Positions 1 to 10,018 are shown, counted from the stretch's first letter. The stretch is 64,000 nucleotides of DNA from Mycoavidus sp. B2-EB (GCF_014218255.1 NZ_AP021872.1:372001-436000), one strand, 5' to 3'. A program made the numbers and translations. Notes: a model not told the origin generated them from the sequence alone.

Positions 1-1107
1 ATTTCCCTATTTGTCGTGCCCAAATTTGTGCCCAACGCCGCAGGTGAAATCGGCGAACGTAATGGCGTGAGTTGTGCTTCAATTGAGCATAAAATGGGGA
101 TTCATGGCAATGCAACCTGTGTCATCAATCTCGATAACGCGCATGGCTGGTTGGTTGGGGAGCCGCACAAAGGGCTGAATGCGATGTTTGTGATGATGAA
201 TGCAGCACGGCTTGGCGTGGGTATGCAGGGCCTTGGTTTAACTGAAGTTGCTTATCAAAATTCTCTGGCTTATGCGCGGCAGCGTTTGCAAATGCGCGCG
301 TTAAATGGCGCTAAAGCGCCGGATAAGGCCGCTGATCCGATTATCGTTCATCCTGATGTGCGTCGTATGCTCCTGACGCAAAAAGCTTATGCTGAAGGGG
401 GGCGGGCTTTTGCATACTGGATTGCGCTTTTAATAGATAAAGAGCGTTCACATCAAGATGAAAAAGTGCGCGCTGAGAGTGCAGAATGGGTCGCATTGCT
501 GATACCCATTGTTAAAGCATTCTTAACCGATAATGCTTGCGAAGCGACTAATTTAGGCATGCAGGTATTGGGTGGGCATGGTTACATCAGCGAGTGGGGT
601 GTCGAGCAATATGTGCGCGATGCGCGGATTGGCACCATTTATGAAGGCACCAATACGATTCAATCGCTTGATTTGTTGGGCCGAAAAGTATTAGGGGATA
701 TGGGCGCGAAGCTCAAGAAATTTGGGGCTTTGGTGCGGGATTTCATTGAGCAAGAAGGGATTAAGCCTGAAATGCAAGAGTTCGTCAATCCATTAGCGGA
801 GCTCGGCGATAAAGTGCAAAAGCTCACCATGGAAATTGGCATGAAGGCAATGGGTGACCGCGATGAAGTAGGCGCTGCCGCCACACCTTATCTACGTGTT
901 ATAGGCCATTTGATTTTTGCCTACTTTTGGGCACGTAGCGCTCGGGTTGCGTTGGATAAGCAAGCGACTGGCGATCCGTTCTATCAGGCTAAACTTGTCA
1001 CGGCACGTTTTTATTTTGCCAAACTATTGCCCGAAACCGCTTGGCAAATTCGTTCGGCGCGCGCAGGGGCAAAGTCGTTGATGGAGTTAGACGAAGCATT
1101 GTTCTAA
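1..1107 (+). CDS. Acyl-CoA dehydrogenase, C-terminal part (5' end outside the window)
   Basis: Flavin-dependent acyl-CoA dehydrogenase that introduces the trans-2 double bond in the first step of beta-oxidation. The frame is open to base 1, so the gene begins upstream; the internal GTG at 16 is not a credible start. The visible 368 residues hold the end of the middle beta domain, the C-terminal helical domain with the IYEGTNTIQS motif, whose Glu is the catalytic base in this family, and an extra helical C-terminal extension as in the ~595-residue bacterial enzymes. It lies upstream of a FadB-like fusion and a thiolase on the same strand, with a nuclease gene on the opposite strand between them. 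Confidence 0.9.
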   Translation: MSLFVVPKFVPNAAGEIGERNGVSCASIEHKMGIHGNATCVINLDNAHGWLVGEPHKGLNAMFVMMNAARLGVGMQGLGLTEVAYQNSLAYARQRLQMRALNGAKAPDKAADPIIVHPDVRRMLLTQKAYAEGGRAFAYWIALLIDKERSHQDEKVRAESAEWVALLIPIVKAFLTDNACEATNLGMQVLGGHGYISEWGVEQYVRDARIGTIYEGTNTIQSLDLLGRKVLGDMGAKLKKFGALVRDFIEQEGIKPEMQEFVNPLAELGDKVQKLTMEIGMKAMGDRDEVGAAATPYLRVIGHLIFAYFWARSARVALDKQATGDPFYQAKLVTARFYFAKLLPETAWQIRSARAGAKSLMELDEALF

Positions 1108-1133
1108 TATGGGCGGCTTGTACCACTGATACA

Positions 1134-1160
1134 TCCGATAGGCTTTACAACCCTATCGGA
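1134..1160. terminator. Perfect hairpin between convergent genes
   Basis: A 9-bp perfect inverted repeat (arms 1134-1142 and 1152-1160, 9-base loop) sits between the ends of the acyl-CoA dehydrogenase and the convergent nuclease gene. No long T-run follows on either strand, so it may be a weak bidirectional terminator or an RNA-stabilising stem. Confidence 0.5.
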
Positions 1161-1227
1161 GTATTCTGGTATTTGCAGCGGACGGATGGCGAGTCGCGGG
1201 TAGTACGCTTTATTTCGCGTAATAGCC

Positions 1228-2196
1228 TCAAAAGACCTCATCAGGTGTTTTAGCCATAAAGATGCGTTCGCCCCATTGACGCAAAGTATCTACATCCGCT
1301 TCATCCAATTTCTGCAGATAAGGTTCAGCTAAGTTTTTAAACTTACACTTTAGCTGGGCTAGCAACAAATTACTCAACATCTGCCGGCCTTTTTCAATCC
1401 CTTCTTTAAGTCCTTCTTTAAGCCCTTGCTCCATACCGATACGTTCAGCACTCGTAATATATTCCACTTCCGACTCCTTCTCGAATTGTTTAATTGAACT
1501 ATTATAGATAATTTCAAACTCTTTGGGTAATGTTAAGATCGCATCAATAAACCGATAAAGGTTGAGTATGCGCTCTCGCGCTAAGCCTTCTTGGTAAAGA
1601 AAGCGCGTTAACTTATATTTATGCTGGTAACGCGCATTAGGGTCAGTACGCGTTTGCAACGCAGCAAGATGCGCGGCTACCATCATGCCAAAAGGGTTCG
1701 CTTGCGCTAACAAAGCGTCTTCTTGACCGCGATAATCGAGTAGCTTGTTTGTCAGAAACTGAAAGCGGTTTACTGGATAGCCGCACGCTTGGATCGAAAA
1801 ATCCTGCGGATGCCATCCGGTGCGATCATCGGCCAAGATCACAAGCGTCAATGCCCATTGACCATAACGTTCATGCAAACGGTAAAAGTACTCAAACAAT
1901 CTTTGCGCAAAGCCTGCTTCATAATTGCCTTGCACTTCAACGTGCAGCAACAGGTAACACTCCACGCCATTTTTTAAACGCACTTTGATCAGTTTATCGA
2001 CCAGCCGTTTGCCGATTTGGCTTTTTGCGGTGAAGCGTTGTAATTCTTTATCCAGCATTTCATAGTTCTCTTCCCAGGCAATTTTCTGTGCCAGTTCTCG
2101 ATAGAAAAACTGCATAAATTCTGGGAAATACGCATTCAGCGCATTTTTCCACGCAGCATCTGCGTGAAAGGGTGGGTTAGCGAGTCGGGCCGTCAT
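1228..2196 (-). CDS. Rpn-family (PD-(D/E)XK) recombination-promoting nuclease / putative transposase-like protein
   Basis: The 322-residue protein has the layout of the Rpn/YhgA-like family: an N-terminal segment with AWKNALNAYFPEFMQFF, then VDKLIKVRLKNG and LLLHVEVQGNYE, which fit the D...ExQ version of the PD-(D/E)XK core. The C-terminal part is rich in charged EGLKEGIEKG helices and ends in a small helical domain. ATG 2196 is preceded by GGAAAT five bases away and is preferred to an in-frame GTG at 2232. Family members in E. coli are DNA endonucleases that stimulate RecA-independent recombination; activity here is inferred. Such genes are often multicopy in genomes rich in mobile DNA. Confidence 0.75.
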   Translation of the reverse strand: MTARLANPPFHADAAWKNALNAYFPEFMQFFYRELAQKIAWEENYEMLDKELQRFTAKSQIGKRLVDKLIKVRLKNGVECYLLLHVEVQGNYEAGFAQRLFEYFYRLHERYGQWALTLVILADDRTGWHPQDFSIQACGYPVNRFQFLTNKLLDYRGQEDALLAQANPFGMMVAAHLAALQTRTDPNARYQHKYKLTRFLYQEGLARERILNLYRFIDAILTLPKEFEIIYNSSIKQFEKESEVEYITSAERIGMEQGLKEGLKEGIEKGRQMLSNLLLAQLKCKFKNLAEPYLQKLDEADVDTLRQWGERIFMAKTPDEVF

Positions 2197-2580
2197 GAGA
2201 TTTCCAGTGACAAATAAAAAATCACTGTACACAATGCGCGCTTGCTTGAATATCTGTCAAAAGTTATAGCGTGATGCCAAGCATGCATAAAGGTGCATAA
2301 GCAGAGGTGCCGTGGGTAGCCGGTGAGCGTCCTACCATCGATTTAGGTTAAAGCCTCGAATGCTAAAAGCTGCGAATGCGCGAGTGAAGCGTTAAAATCT
2401 AGCCTTTTCAAGGCGCCCAAGACGCCAGTAATGTGTAGTGGGTCATTTGTTTGACGGGTGCAGCATAGGCTAGTGTGAAAAAGAAAGGACTCAAGGTTGA
2501 GTTAAACTGGCCGGCGAAGCCATTTTTTGACAGATGAATAAAGAGTTACAAAAACTATATAACCCTTCCGGAGGAAAAAC
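2197..2580. other. Intergenic region upstream of the beta-oxidation fusion gene
   Basis: About 380 bases between divergent genes. It should hold promoters for the nuclease gene and the FadB-like gene. A TTGACA-like hexamer lies near 2527, but no -10 element sits at normal spacing. The only clear signal is the strong Shine-Dalgarno GGAGG just before the GTG at 2581. I see no RNA gene or mobile relic here. Confidence 0.4.
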
Positions 2581-5001
2581 GTGAGTCATTTAAGCATTCG
2601 AAAAGTTGCTGTGCTTGGCGCAGGCGTAATGGGTGCCCAAATTGCCGCCCACTTAATCAATGCAAAAGTACCGGTAATGCTTTTTGACTTACCTGCTCAA
2701 TCAGGGCCTAAAAATGCGATTGCCCTAAAGGCGCTCGAGCATTTGCGCAAGCTGAATCCAGCCCCGCTTGGGGTGAGCGATGCTGCTGCTTATATTGAAG
2801 CAGCTAACTACGAGGATGATCTTGATCGGCTCAGCGAATGTGACTTAGTCATCGAAGCGATTGCTGAACGCATTGATTGGAAGCATGATTTATACAAGAA
2901 AATCGCGCCTGCAATTCGTTCTGATGTCATTTTTGCTTCTAATACTTCGGGGCTATCCATTAACGCGCTCGCTGAAACATTAGACGCTGATTTGAAACTC
3001 CGGTTTTGTGGCGTGCATTTTTTTAATCCACCTCGTTATATGCATTTGGTCGAGCTTATCCCAGCTCAGTATACGCGCGCTGAGATTCTCGATGGATTGG
3101 AGAGTTTCCTCACCAGTACTTTAGGTAAGGGGGTTGTGCGGGCAAAAGATACGCCCAATTTTATCGCCAATCGAGTCGGTGTTTTTTCTGTGTTAGCTAC
3201 GATCAAAGAGGCGGAAAAATTCGAGTTAGGTTTTGATCTGGTTGATGATCTGACCGGCCGCCGGCTTGGGCGCGCCAAGTCAGCAACTTTTCGCACCGCC
3301 GATGTAGTGGGTCTTGATACGCTGACGCATGTGATTAGAACGATGCGCGACAATCTGCAGGATGACCCATTCTTCCCAATTTATAACGAACCCCCAGTGC
3401 TGAGTGCATTGCTTGCACAAGGTGCGCTTGGACAAAAGAGCGGGGCTGGATTTTATAAAAAAGAGGGTAAAACAATTAAAGTGCTGGACGCTCAGCGCGG
3501 TGCCTATATTGAAAGTGGCGCACGGGCGGATGCTTTGGTTGAGCGTATCTTAAAGCGCCCTCCTGCCGAGCGTTTTAAACTGTTGCGTGAATCCACGCAT
3601 CCTCAAGCTCGCTTTCTGTGGGCGATTTTCCGCGACGTGTTTCATTATAGCGCGCTGCATTTAGAGCACATTGCGGATAACGCACGTGAACTGGATTTTG
3701 CCGTACGTTGGGGTTTTGGTTGGAGTGAGGGGCCGTTTGAGATCTGGCAGGCGGCTGGTTGGCGCCAATTAGCGGAGTGGGTGCAGGCGGATATTGACGC
3801 AGGAGAAGCATTATCGAAAGCATCATTGCCAGCTTGGGTATTCGATGGGCCAGTGGTTGAACAGGGTGGGGTGCATACGGCAGCCGGTTCATGGTCGCCC
3901 AAGACGGGCACTTTTGTGCCCCGTAGCGCACTTGCGACATATGACAAACAGATCTTTCGCGCGTCCTTAATTGGAGAGGGTAGAGCGGATCCGCACACGG
4001 ATGGCAAAACGCTAAGTGAAAATGAAGCGGTGCGCATCTGGGTTGATGCGCGCACTGGCCAAGACGATATTGCGATTATTTCATTTAAAACTAAGCTGAA
4101 TACGATCAGCCCGGCGGTGTTAGATGGTTTAGTGCAAGCCATCGAACTCGCTGAACAAAACCATCGTGGCCTGGTGGTTTGGCAGCCTTCCTCGCTGCAA
4201 GCGGGGCCATTCTCGGCCGGGGCAAATTTAGAGGGTGTCATGCCCGTATTGATGGCTGGAGGCGCAAAAAAGGTTGCGCCTTTCGTGGCTCAATTCCAGC
4301 AAACTATGCAACGTGTGAAATATGCGGCTGTGCCGGTCGTGCCAGCGGTGGCAGGCATTGCGCTGGGAGGAGGGTGTGAACTCGCTATGCACGGCGCAAA
4401 GCGGGTCGCGCATCTTGAGAGCTATATGGGTTTAGTTGAAGCAGGGGTTGGTTTGTTGCCGGCCGGAGGGGGCTTAAAAGAAACCGCATTGCGCGCTGCT
4501 GCGACTGCACAGCGCTTGGGCCAGAGACATTTAGTTGAATTCCTGGCTAAACCCTTTGAAAGAATTGCGATGGCAAAGGCCTCCAGCTCAGCACATGAAG
4601 CGATTGAGTTTGGCTATCTGTTGCCGTCAGATACGATTGTATTTAATATGCACGAACTGCTGGCGACAGCGCTTAGCGAGGCGCGTGGTTTGGCGGCGAT
4701 TGGCTGGCGCGCGCCTTTGCCGTCCCGCGCTATTGCCGTGGCGGGGCGTGCTGGAATTGCCACAATTAAAGCGCAATTGGTCAATCTGCGAGAGGGTGGT
4801 TTTATTTCAGCGCATGATTTTTTAATTGGCAGCCGGATTGCTGAAATACTCTGTGGCGGAGCGGTTGAAATGGGGAGCCTGGTTGATGAAGCGTGGTTGC
4901 TTAAACTTGAGCGCACCGCCTTTGTCGAATTACTTGATATGAAAAAAACCCAAGAACGGATTATAGGCATGTTGCAAACGGGTAAACCTGTGCGTAATTA
5001 A
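2581..5001 (+). CDS. 3-hydroxyacyl-CoA dehydrogenase / enoyl-CoA hydratase fusion (FadB-like)
   Basis: An 806-residue multifunctional beta-oxidation enzyme hydrating enoyl-CoA and oxidising 3-hydroxyacyl-CoA with NAD. The N-terminus carries the Rossmann motif VLGAGVMGAQIAAHL, followed by the dehydrogenase C-terminal domains (HFFNPPRYMHLVE and GFYKK regions). The last ~300 residues are a crotonase domain with AGIALGGGCELAMH, the oxyanion-hole segment. The domain order (dehydrogenase first, hydratase last) is reversed relative to E. coli FadB but common in betaproteobacteria. GTG start at 2581 with GGAGGAAAAAC in front. Its TAA shares one base with an ATG at 5001, so it is co-transcribed with the thiolase. 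Confidence 0.9.
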   Translation: MSHLSIRKVAVLGAGVMGAQIAAHLINAKVPVMLFDLPAQSGPKNAIALKALEHLRKLNPAPLGVSDAAAYIEAANYEDDLDRLSECDLVIEAIAERIDWKHDLYKKIAPAIRSDVIFASNTSGLSINALAETLDADLKLRFCGVHFFNPPRYMHLVELIPAQYTRAEILDGLESFLTSTLGKGVVRAKDTPNFIANRVGVFSVLATIKEAEKFELGFDLVDDLTGRRLGRAKSATFRTADVVGLDTLTHVIRTMRDNLQDDPFFPIYNEPPVLSALLAQGALGQKSGAGFYKKEGKTIKVLDAQRGAYIESGARADALVERILKRPPAERFKLLRESTHPQARFLWAIFRDVFHYSALHLEHIADNARELDFAVRWGFGWSEGPFEIWQAAGWRQLAEWVQADIDAGEALSKASLPAWVFDGPVVEQGGVHTAAGSWSPKTGTFVPRSALATYDKQIFRASLIGEGRADPHTDGKTLSENEAVRIWVDARTGQDDIAIISFKTKLNTISPAVLDGLVQAIELAEQNHRGLVVWQPSSLQAGPFSAGANLEGVMPVLMAGGAKKVAPFVAQFQQTMQRVKYAAVPVVPAVAGIALGGGCELAMHGAKRVAHLESYMGLVEAGVGLLPAGGGLKETALRAAATAQRLGQRHLVEFLAKPFERIAMAKASSSAHEAIEFGYLLPSDTIVFNMHELLATALSEARGLAAIGWRAPLPSRAIAVAGRAGIATIKAQLVNLREGGFISAHDFLIGSRIAEILCGGAVEMGSLVDEAWLLKLERTAFVELLDMKKTQERIIGMLQTGKPVRN

Positions 5002-5015
5002 TGGAGCGAAAAAAG

Positions 5016-6215
5016 ATGAGCAAACAAGTGCAAGACGCCTATATCGTTGCCGCTAACCGCACGCCAATTGGCAAAGCACCACGCGGGGCATTTAAAAATA
5101 CGCGGCCAGAAGAATTATTGATACACGCCATTCAAGCGACGCTGGCGCGCGTGCCTGAACTTGATCCGCAGGCCATTGAAGATGGGGTGATTGGCTGTGC
5201 GTTTCCAGAGGCGGAGCAAGGACTCAATATTGCGCGCGTGAGCGCATTGTTGGCTGGGTTGCCGGTCACGGTCGGCGGCGTAACCGTGAACCGTTACTGC
5301 GCTTCTGGTGTGACGGCTTTGGCTATGGCTGCAGATCGCATTCGTGTGGGCGAGGCGGATGTCATGCTGGCTGGCGGTGTGGAATCAATGAGTATGGTGC
5401 CGATGATGGGCAATACGCCATCCGTTTCTCCGCATATCTTTGAACGAGATGAACATCTTGGTCTTGCTTACGGCATGGGGTTAACCGCAGAAAAAGTTGC
5501 GCAACGCTGGTCAATAAAGCGAGAAGCGCAGGATCTTTTTTCCTTTGAATCTCATCAAAAAGCGCTGAAAGCGCAAGCTACAGGCGAATTTAATAATGAA
5601 ATTGCGCCGTTTGACGTGATCACACGTTTGCCCGACCTTAAGCGAGGCCAGCTTGATTTAAGCCAGCAACTCACAGCGCAGGATGAGGGGCCTCGTGCTG
5701 ACACCTCGCTGGTGGCGTTAACCAAGCTCAAACCGGTATTTGCACAGGGTGGTTCGGTGACGGCTGGCAATAGCTCGCAAATGTCTGATGGCGCAGCGGC
5801 GCTGCTTGTGGTTTCGGAAAAAGCGCTGAAGCGATTCAATCTCACCCCACTGGCGCGGTTTGTCAGTTTTGCGGTGCGCGGAGTGCCGCCCGAGATTATG
5901 GGGATTGGCCCGAAAGAGGCGATTCCTGCCGCTTTAAAAGCTGCCGGGCTGAAGCAAGACCAGCTCGATTGGATTGAGTTGAACGAGGCTTTCGCTGCGC
6001 AATCGTTGGCGGTGATCGAGGAGCTTAAACTTGATCCTAAAAAAGTGAACCCACTGGGCGGCGCGATTGCCCTGGGCCACCCACTTGGCGCAACGGGCGC
6101 CATTCGCGCGGCTACAGTGGTGCATGCGTTGCGCCGCCATGCATTGAAATACGGTATGGTCACCATGTGCATAGGCGCAGGCATGGGAGCCGCGGGTATC
6201 ATTGAGCGGGTTTAA
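5016..6215 (+). CDS. Acetyl-CoA C-acyltransferase (3-ketoacyl-CoA thiolase)
   Basis: A 399-residue thiolase that cleaves 3-ketoacyl-CoA in the last beta-oxidation step. All three family signatures are present: the nucleophilic Cys in VNRYCASGVTAL, the His in GGAIALGHPLGATGA and the second Cys in MCIGAGMGAAG. An earlier ATG at 5001 overlaps the upstream stop codon, but its own codons (GGAGCG) form a good ribosome binding site for ATG 5016, which gives the family-typical N-terminus MSKQVQDAYIV. Operon with the FadB-like gene, so the two products probably act together as a trifunctional system. Confidence 0.92.
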   Translation: MSKQVQDAYIVAANRTPIGKAPRGAFKNTRPEELLIHAIQATLARVPELDPQAIEDGVIGCAFPEAEQGLNIARVSALLAGLPVTVGGVTVNRYCASGVTALAMAADRIRVGEADVMLAGGVESMSMVPMMGNTPSVSPHIFERDEHLGLAYGMGLTAEKVAQRWSIKREAQDLFSFESHQKALKAQATGEFNNEIAPFDVITRLPDLKRGQLDLSQQLTAQDEGPRADTSLVALTKLKPVFAQGGSVTAGNSSQMSDGAAALLVVSEKALKRFNLTPLARFVSFAVRGVPPEIMGIGPKEAIPAALKAAGLKQDQLDWIELNEAFAAQSLAVIEELKLDPKKVNPLGGAIALGHPLGATGAIRAATVVHALRRHALKYGMVTMCIGAGMGAAGIIERV

Positions 6216-6253
6216 CGGATTACGCAAATGGCTCGACTTATTCTGTGATGCGC

Positions 6254-6652
6254 TCAATCTTCTGCTGGCAATGCGCGGGGGCGACGATCGTTGTCTGTGG
6301 CTACATAGGTCAACGTTGCCTCCGCTACTTTGGAAATCTGCTCGGTAAAATTGAGCCGCTGTGCGTACACTTCAACCGAGACGGTAACCGAGGTGTTGCC
6401 AATTTTGGCGATGTCTGCATAAAAGCTAAGCAAATCGCCAACAAACACCGGTTGCTTAAAGACCAAGGCGTTAACGGCCACCGTCACGACTCGGCCATGC
6501 GCCCGACGGGTGGCTGGAATAGAACCGGCGATATCCACTTGCGCCATAATCCAGCCGCCGAATACGTCGCCATGCATATTTGCGTTGGAGGGTTGAGGCA
6601 CTGCGCGTAAAGCCAGAGTCTTGTTATGTGGGAGATGAGAGAGTGAATGCAT
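6254..6652 (-). CDS. yciA: Acyl-CoA thioesterase, YciA-like hotdog fold
   Basis: A 132-residue single hotdog-domain thioesterase that hydrolyses acyl-CoA to free acid and CoA. The segment NANMHGDVFGGWIMAQVD matches the YciA/BACH active-site region (N...GDVxGGW..). Length equals the E. coli YciA family (~132 residues). It is convergent with the thiolase, only 38 bases apart, and may tune CoA availability next to beta-oxidation. ATG start at 6652. Confidence 0.88.
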   Translation of the reverse strand: MHSLSHLPHNKTLALRAVPQPSNANMHGDVFGGWIMAQVDIAGSIPATRRAHGRVVTVAVNALVFKQPVFVGDLLSFYADIAKIGNTSVTVSVEVYAQRLNFTEQISKVAEATLTYVATDNDRRPRALPAED

Positions 6653-6838
6653 AGTTATTTCCGTTGTTATTTACACTAATGTTTCAGTTTTCGGGCTTAG
6701 TTTTCGCGTACTTCGGAAAAATAGCCAACCATTCTGAGACAATATTGAAACTTTGAGCATAAATCGCAGTTAAAGCGTAAGGTTTATAACTGTTTTTTTA
6801 ACCATAGCGCAACTTTTTTCCGGGGATTGAGGGAATTT

Positions 6839-8122
6839 ATGTCGCAACATCATGTAATACCGTCGTACCTTCGGCCAGATGAACTGGGTCCGTGGGGTAC
6901 TTATCTACAACAAATTGACCGCGTGATGCCTTATCTAGGCTCGTTATCGCGTTGGATCGAAACCCTCAAACGGCCCAAGCGCGCGTTAATTGTTGATGTA
7001 CCGATTGAGCTGGATAATGGCACGGTCGCTCACTTTGAAGGATATCGAGTACAGCACAATACTTCGCGTGGTCCTGGCAAAGGTGGTTTACGTTACCATC
7101 AAGATGTGACGTTATCGGAAGTGATGGCGCTGTCGGCTTGGATGTCGATCAAAAATGCCGCTGTGAATGTACCTTATGGTGGTGCCAAAGGAGGCATCCG
7201 CGTTGATCCACGCAAGCTGTCGCGCGGGGAATTAGAACGCATGACGCGTCGTTACACCAGTGAAATCAATTTTATCATTGGCCCTAACACAGATATCCCA
7301 GCGCCCGATGTCAACACTAACGAACAGGTGATGGCATGGATGATGGATACGTATTCGATGAATCAGGGGCGTACAGCAACCGGCGTGGTCACTGGCAAAC
7401 CCATTGCGCTAGGCGGCAGTCTTGGGCGTAAGGAGGCCACCGCCCGCGGCGCATTTGTTGTTGCCTGCGAAGGTGCGCGCCAAATCGGTTTGGAGATTGC
7501 TGGAGCGCGCATTGCAATCCAAGGTTTTGGCAACGTGGGTGGGATTGCAGGCCGCCTTTTTGCTGAAGCGGGCGCAAAGATCATCGCGGTACAAGATCAT
7601 ACCGGCACTCTTTATCGGCCGGCTGGCATTGACACGCTAAAATTGCTTGAGCATGTCGCTCAAACCGGAGGGATTGTCGGTTTCACCGGCGCTGAGCCGC
7701 TGGCGAATGATGAGTTTTGGGGACTTGAATCAGATATCTTGATTCCGGCTGCGCTAGAGGGGCAAATCACTGAAAAAAATGCACCGCAGATCCGCACTAA
7801 AATTGTTGTCGAAGGGGCGAATGGCCCAACTACGCCATTGGCCGACGATATTTTGAATGATCATGGCATTCTCGTGATTCCGGATGTGATCGCCAATGCA
7901 GGTGGTGTGACTGTTTCATACTTCGAATGGGTGCAGGATTTTTCCAGCTTCTTCTGGAGCGAAGACGAAATTAACCACCGTCTTGAGCGAGTTATGCGCG
8001 AAGCATTCGCATCTGTATGGCAAGTTGCGCTTGAACATAAGGTCTCTGTGCGCACAGCCGCGTATATTGTTGCATGTACACGAATTTTAATGGCAAGGGA
8101 GATGCGCGGATTGTATCCATAA
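6839..8122 (+). CDS. gdhA: Glu/Leu/Phe/Val dehydrogenase (glutamate dehydrogenase)
   Basis: A 427-residue cytosolic enzyme interconverting glutamate and 2-oxoglutarate plus ammonia with NAD(P). The substrate-binding part holds [10 protein letters not shown] and the catalytic-lysine segment [14 protein letters not shown]; the dinucleotide domain holds [17 protein letters not shown]. The TTG at 6827 opens the frame earlier, but its codons include the Shine-Dalgarno GAGGG for ATG 6839, which gives [11 protein letters not shown] and is chosen. It lies directly upstream of the glutamate/aspartate importer, which suggests import and catabolism of glutamate as linked functions. Confidence 0.93.
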   Translation: MSQHHVIPSYLRPDELGPWGTYLQQIDRVMPYLGSLSRWIETLKRPKRALIVDVPIELDNGTVAHFEGYRVQHNTSRGPGKGGLRYHQDVTLSEVMALSAWMSIKNAAVNVPYGGAKGGIRVDPRKLSRGELERMTRRYTSEINFIIGPNTDIPAPDVNTNEQVMAWMMDTYSMNQGRTATGVVTGKPIALGGSLGRKEATARGAFVVACEGARQIGLEIAGARIAIQGFGNVGGIAGRLFAEAGAKIIAVQDHTGTLYRPAGIDTLKLLEHVAQTGGIVGFTGAEPLANDEFWGLESDILIPAALEGQITEKNAPQIRTKIVVEGANGPTTPLADDILNDHGILVIPDVIANAGGVTVSYFEWVQDFSSFFWSEDEINHRLERVMREAFASVWQVALEHKVSVRTAAYIVACTRILMAREMRGLYP

Positions 8123-8195
8123 TATTTGTTGGCTATAAGTTAATAAATTAACCAATTAAGATATATAATTCATTCTTTAACGAGGAGAACTTCCA

Positions 8196-9101
8196 ATGAA
8201 ACTAAAAAAAATCGTGGCGGCATTGATGGCAGTGGGTACGCTAACCTGCTCTTATGCACAGGCGCAGAGTACTAGTACGACCAGCACTCTGCAAAAAATT
8301 AAGGAGACAGGCACAGTTTCATTGGGGCATAGGGAGTCGTCCATTCCTTTTTCTTATTATGCCGAGAACCAGCAGGTCGTAGGCTATTCGCACGAATACG
8401 CGATGCAGATTGTTAAGGCCATTGAGAACGAGCTGAATAAACCTCGTCTAGATGTGAAGCTCATGCCCATCACATCTCAAAATCGGATTCCATTGATTCA
8501 AAATGGCACGATTGATCTTGAATGCGGTTCTACCACAAACAATCTTGAGCGGCAGCAGCAAGTTGCATTTTCCAACACGATTTTTGTTGTAAGTACCCGG
8601 CTGCTCACGCGTGTTGATTCAGGCATCAAGGATTTTGCTGATCTGAAGGGCAAGACAGTAGCGACCACGGCGGGGACTACCTCTGAGCGTATTTTGCGCG
8701 CAATGAACCAAGAAAAGAAGCTCGGCATGAATATCATTAGCGCAAAAGATCATAGCGAGGCGTTCCTAATGTTAGAAACAGGCCGTTCAGTAGCGTTTAT
8801 GATGGATGATGCGTTACTTGCCGGAGAGCGTGCTAAAGCCAAAGATCCTAGCAAATTTGTCATTGTGGGTACGCCGCAATCAGAAGAAGCCTATGGTTGT
8901 ATGCTGCGCAAAAATGACCCGGCATTCAAAAAATTGGTTGACGACACCATTGCAAAACTTCAAACCTCAGGCGAAGCCAGTAAGATTTATCAAAAATGGT
9001 TTCAGAAGCCTATTCCTCCTCGCAATTTAAATTTGAACTTCCCGCAAAGCGAAGAGCTCAAAGCATTGTTCAAGAGTCCGAATGATCAGGCAAAAGGTTA
9101 A
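8196..9101 (+). CDS. gltI: Glutamate/aspartate ABC transporter, periplasmic binding protein
   Basis: A 301-residue periplasmic amino-acid binding protein. It has a clear Sec signal peptide (MKLKKIVAALMAVG followed by a hydrophobic stretch, cleavage near AQA-QS) and a type II solute-binding fold with GTVSLGHRESSIPFSYY near the N-terminus and GKTVATTAGTTSERIL in lobe 2, typical of GltI. Strong Shine-Dalgarno GAGGAG before ATG 8196. Followed by the permease and ATPase genes gltJKL. Likely delivers L-glutamate/L-aspartate. Confidence 0.92.
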   Translation: MKLKKIVAALMAVGTLTCSYAQAQSTSTTSTLQKIKETGTVSLGHRESSIPFSYYAENQQVVGYSHEYAMQIVKAIENELNKPRLDVKLMPITSQNRIPLIQNGTIDLECGSTTNNLERQQQVAFSNTIFVVSTRLLTRVDSGIKDFADLKGKTVATTAGTTSERILRAMNQEKKLGMNIISAKDHSEAFLMLETGRSVAFMMDDALLAGERAKAKDPSKFVIVGTPQSEEAYGCMLRKNDPAFKKLVDDTIAKLQTSGEASKIYQKWFQKPIPPRNLNLNFPQSEELKALFKSPNDQAKG

Positions 9102-9114
9102 GCCCGTTTATTCT

Positions 9115-9201
9115 TGTAGGGGCTGGCAACCATAACTGCCCTACCCGTTATAAGATTTACCAGCAATGGTAGCGCTGCGTTCGAGAGGGCCTCGGACGCA
9201 G
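9115..9201 (+). promoter_or_regulatory. Two hairpins between gltI and gltJ
   Basis: A first stem pairs GTAGGG near 9115 with CCCTAC near 9151. A second, stronger one pairs 9175-9185 with 9191-9201 (11 pairs including one G-T) around a 5-base loop. No T-run follows. Such stems after binding-protein genes commonly protect the upstream mRNA from 3' decay, giving more binding protein than permease; that role is inferred. Confidence 0.55.
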
Positions 9202-9277
9202 CTGGGAAAGTGATGCCTGATATTAGAACAGGAATAGAACTGTGCTTAAAGCACTGTTTTAATAGCAATTTAGGGTT

Positions 9278-10018
9278 ATGAGTTATCAATGGAATTGGGA
9301 CATTTTGCTAAGCGCGGTGTCTACCGGCGAGCCAACGACGTACCTGGGTTGGTTCATTGATGGCCTGACGGCCACTGTTACGCTCTCATTAGCGGCTTGG
9401 ATCATCGCGCTTATCGCCGGTTCCTTATTTGGCATATTGCGCACGTTACCGAATAAATGGTTGTCCAGTCTCGGTGCGGTTTACGTCGCGGTGTTTCGCA
9501 ATATCCCGTTGATTGTGCAATTTTTTATCTGGTACTTTGTGCTTCCTGAGCTCGTATCTCCGTCGTTGGGTGATTGGTTCAAAGGATTGCCGCCACTGAT
9601 TCAGTTTTTTTCGTCAGCCGTGGTTTGCCTAGGCTTATTTACTGGCGCACGGGTTTGCGAACAAGTGAGAACGGGTATTCTTGCGTTGCCGCCTGGCCAA
9701 AAAAATGCTGCACTCGCGCTTGGGTTTACGTTGCCGCAAACTTACCGTTACGTTTTACTGCCCAATGCGTATCGCATTATCGTGCCGCCTTTAACCTCTG
9801 AGTTCTTGAATATTTTTAAGAACTCGGCAGTCGCTTCCACCATTGGTTTACTTGAGCTTTCCGCCCAAGCACGCCAACTCAGCGACTATACAGCGCATAC
9901 CTACGAGTCTTTTATTATAGTCACCGCCTCTTATGCGTTGATTAATCTGGCAGTGATGCTTTTCATGCGCTGGGTTGAGCGAACCTCCCGGTTACCCGGT
10001 CAAATCGGAGGGAAATAA
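9278..10018 (+). CDS. gltJ: Glutamate/aspartate ABC transporter permease GltJ
   Basis: A 246-residue inner-membrane permease of the His/Glu/Gln/Arg/opine family. Several hydrophobic segments begin around residue 30 ([20 protein letters not shown]), and the cytoplasmic coupling loop [20 protein letters not shown] corresponds to the EAA motif that docks the ATPase. Its TAA overlaps the ATG of gltK by one base (TAATG), indicating translational coupling. It forms a heterodimeric channel with GltK. Confidence 0.92.
   Translation: MSYQWNWDILLSAVSTGEPTTYLGWFIDGLTATVTLSLAAWIIALIAGSLFGILRTLPNKWLSSLGAVYVAVFRNIPLIVQFFIWYFVLPELVSPSLGDWFKGLPPLIQFFSSAVVCLGLFTGARVCEQVRTGILALPPGQKNAALALGFTLPQTYRYVLLPNAYRIIVPPLTSEFLNIFKNSAVASTIGLLELSAQARQLSDYTAHTYESFIIVTASYALINLAVMLFMRWVERTSRLPGQIGGK

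Noticed and set aside
5555-6202. A 215-codon open frame on the minus strand inside the thiolase gene
   Set aside because: The plus-strand thiolase is unmistakable with all catalytic motifs; the antisense frame is a codon-bias shadow with no family features.
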